49,026 bases of DNA from NCBI GenBank assembly GCA_013202335.1, contig JABMQR010000345.1, positions 1 to 49,026 of the forward strand, in the 5' to 3' direction. Under the pieces are notes generated by a model. The model saw only the letters and a program-made list of their open reading frames with translations. It did not search any database and was not told the origin of the DNA. The DNA is from Bacteroidota bacterium (lineage in GTDB: Bacteria > Spirochaetota > Spirochaetia > JABMQR01). Shown in pieces: positions 47,212 through 49,026 of this stretch (the first letter of the stretch is position 1; each line of letters starts with the position of its first letter). The position numbers and the translations under genes were made by a program.

Positions 47212-49026
47212 ATGGATTCTAAATTTAACGAATTGCTAAAAAGTAAGATGAGCGAAGCAAGTTATGCAAAAATTGCTGCACTCAAGAACGAGAAAGTATT
47301 TGATTTTATCGGATCTTTTGCCGAACACTGCAACCCGGCCACAATTTATGTTTGTGACGATAGTCAGGAAGATGTTGATTATGTAAAAGCTATGGCTTTA
47401 GAGAAAGGTGAAGAGTCAAAACTGTCTCAAGATGGACAGACCATTCACTGGGATGGATACGGCGATCAGGCCCGTGACAAAGTAAACACAAAATACCTTG
47501 TCTATAAAGAGAATCTTGAGAAAATGAAATCATTAAACTCAGTTGCTTTTGAAGAAGGCCAGGCTGAGATTATGGGAATTGCAAAAAATAACATGGAAGG
47601 CAAAGATGCCGTTGTGAAGTTTTTCTGTGAAGGTCCTGCATTCTCAGAGTTCTCAATTCCTTGTGTTCAGTTTACTGATTCCTGGTATGTCACGCACTCA
47701 GAATCAATTCTTTACCGACCTGCTTATGCGCACTTTCTTGGTATGAAAGATGAAGAAAAAGATGATTTTTTCCGGTTCATCCATTCCGCTGGTGAACTCG
47801 ATGAACGTGGATGCTGTGTGAATCTTGACAAAAGAAGAATCTACATGGACACCCAGAACAATATCGTATACTCAATGAATGCACAGTATGCCGGTAACTC
47901 GGTTGGTCTGAAAAAGCATTCAATGAGACTTGCAATAAACAAATCAGGTCAGGAAGGCTGGTTGTGTGAGCATATGTTTGTCATGGCTTGTCTTAATGAA
48001 GATGCGGGACGAAAAACCTATTTTGCCGGTGCTTACCCCTCAGCATGTGGTAAGACCTCGACAGCAATGATTCCCGGTGAGCAGATTGTCGGTGATGATA
48101 TTGCATATTTCAGAAATATTGATGGTGAATTCCGTGCAGTAAACGTTGAGCAGGGAATTTTCGGTATTATCAAAGACGTCAACAAAGATGATGATCCGGT
48201 GATTTTTGCAAACCTGAACAAACCTCAGGAATTGATTTTCTCGAACGTTCTTCGTGGCCCGGACAATACACCATACTGGCTTGGTCAGGGTGTTGAAGCT
48301 CCAAAAGAGGGTGACAACCACTCCGGATCATGGACAGAGGGTAAAAAAGATGCCAAAGGCAATGTAGTCGGTATCGCACATGGAAACGCACGGTATACTA
48401 TGCGTCTTGATTATCTTGAAAACTTTGACAAAGAAGGTTTTGAGGCAAAACAGGGTGTAAAAGTTGATGGTGTTCTCTATGGTGGACGTGACAGCAATAC
48501 TACCGTACCTTGTGAAGAATCTCCTTCATGGGAAGATGGAGTTCTTCTGAAAGCCTGTACACTTGAGTCTGAAACAACATCAGCCACTTTAGGTGCTGAA
48601 GGTGTGAGAACTCCCAGCCCTATGGCTAACCTCGACTTTGTATCTTACCCGCTTGGTGAATACACCATGAACAACATTAATTTTGTTGACGGCATGAAAG
48701 AAGAACCAAAAGTTTTCTCAACAAACTACTTTCTGCTGAATGAGAAAGGAAAGTTCTGTACCAGCAAGCTTGCTAAGAAAGTATGGCTGCACTGGGCAGA
48801 GGGAAGAGTTCATGGTGAATATGATGCACTTGCAACTCCTACCGGAAAGATTCCTCTCTATGAAGATCTTAAAAATCTTTTCAAGAAATATCTTGATGAA
48901 GACTACACTCTTGAAGATTATACCTACCAGTTTACTTTCCGTTGTACAAAATGGATTGAAAAACTTGAGAGATCTAAATTATTCTATGCAAAAATGGATG
49001 CTGATTGTCCTCAGTCAATCTTTGAC
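47212..49026 (+). CDS. pckG: Phosphoenolpyruvate carboxykinase (GTP), 3' end outside window
   Basis: 605 codons are present without a stop, so the gene runs past the right edge; the family is about 600-620 residues, so little is missing. Key motifs are YVTHSESILYRPAY, the kinase P-loop AYPSACGKTS (about 273-282, with the hyperreactive Cys typical of GTP enzymes), IVGDDIAYFR with metal Asp, and GRDSNTTVPC. It interconverts oxaloacetate and PEP with GTP. AGGAG precedes ATG 47212. Expression may be affected by the insertion 120 bp upstream. Confidence 0.95.
   Translation, partial: MDSKFNELLKSKMSEASYAKIAALKNEKVFDFIGSFAEHCNPATIYVCDDSQEDVDYVKAMALEKGEESKLSQDGQTIHWDGYGDQARDKVNTKYLVYKENLEKMKSLNSVAFEEGQAEIMGIAKNNMEGKDAVVKFFCEGPAFSEFSIPCVQFTDSWYVTHSESILYRPAYAHFLGMKDEEKDDFFRFIHSAGELDERGCCVNLDKRRIYMDTQNNIVYSMNAQYAGNSVGLKKHSMRLAINKSGQEGWLCEHMFVMACLNEDAGRKTYFAGAYPSACGKTSTAMIPGEQIVGDDIAYFRNIDGEFRAVNVEQGIFGIIKDVNKDDDPVIFANLNKPQELIFSNVLRGPDNTPYWLGQGVEAPKEGDNHSGSWTEGKKDAKGNVVGIAHGNARYTMRLDYLENFDKEGFEAKQGVKVDGVLYGGRDSNTTVPCEESPSWEDGVLLKACTLESETTSATLGAEGVRTPSPMANLDFVSYPLGEYTMNNINFVDGMKEEPKVFSTNYFLLNEKGKFCTSKLAKKVWLHWAEGRVHGEYDALATPTGKIPLYEDLKNLFKKYLDEDYTLEDYTYQFTFRCTKWIEKLERSKLFYAKMDADCPQSIFD

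Overview
The window looks like a chromosomal segment of a free-living, moderately AT-rich bacterium. A spirochaete is my best guess. The support is indirect: integron-like cassette sites of the kind known from Treponema, a small membrane protein next to lspA of a kind I recall from spirochaetes, and a GTP-type PEP carboxykinase. There is no rRNA or other marker here that settles the phylum.

Region 1 (about 1-6100) is accessory DNA. Two well-formed attC-like sites (617-707 and 1237-1339) bracket an acetyltransferase gene, and degraded relatives of these sites lie near 2160-2215 and 4783-4840. Their cargo is two nucleotidyltransferases, a GNAT acetyltransferase, a methyltransferase with an in-frame stop, two CPBP membrane proteases, a DUF1284-like cysteine protein and a HAD phosphatase. 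No integrase gene is visible, so this is best read as a decaying cassette cluster without an integrase. Region 2 (6.2-11.9 kb) holds a deoC-like aldolase, a URO-D/corrinoid-methyltransferase-like gene divergent from an AraC regulator, a small membrane protein, two GNAT proteins and a class II Fic protein.

Region 3 (12.0-17.1 kb) is a phage-shock module. pspA-pspB-pspC and a DUF4097 'toastrack' gene run leftward from a sigma-54 promoter. A PspF-type activator runs rightward and overlaps rsmI and a TrmH-family methyltransferase gene. Region 4 (17.1-31.2 kb) is core-like: an aldo-keto reductase, a glutaredoxin, a Lon-like protease, an HtrA-like protease, a Nif3 protein, lspA, an esterase, two lipoproteins, tRNA-Ala(GGC), a TauE/SafE transporter, and DUF362, GH1 beta-glucosidase and DUF763 genes.

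Region 5 (31.2-49.0 kb) has asd, a complete 2.7-kb insertion sequence with 8-bp target duplications and an A9 frameshift site, a MATE exporter, the AmmeMemoRadiSam trio, a U32 peptidase, a decayed GPH sugar transporter, a TIGR00300-family protein and a tyrosine phosphatase. An IS1634-type element flanked by an exceptional 79-bp direct repeat follows, and then pckG, which runs off the window.

A recurring theme is promoters whose -10 box ends only 5-8 nt before the start codon with no Shine-Dalgarno sequence (Lon-like, U32, DUF763, a lipoprotein, AraC and others). This suggests widespread leaderless transcripts.
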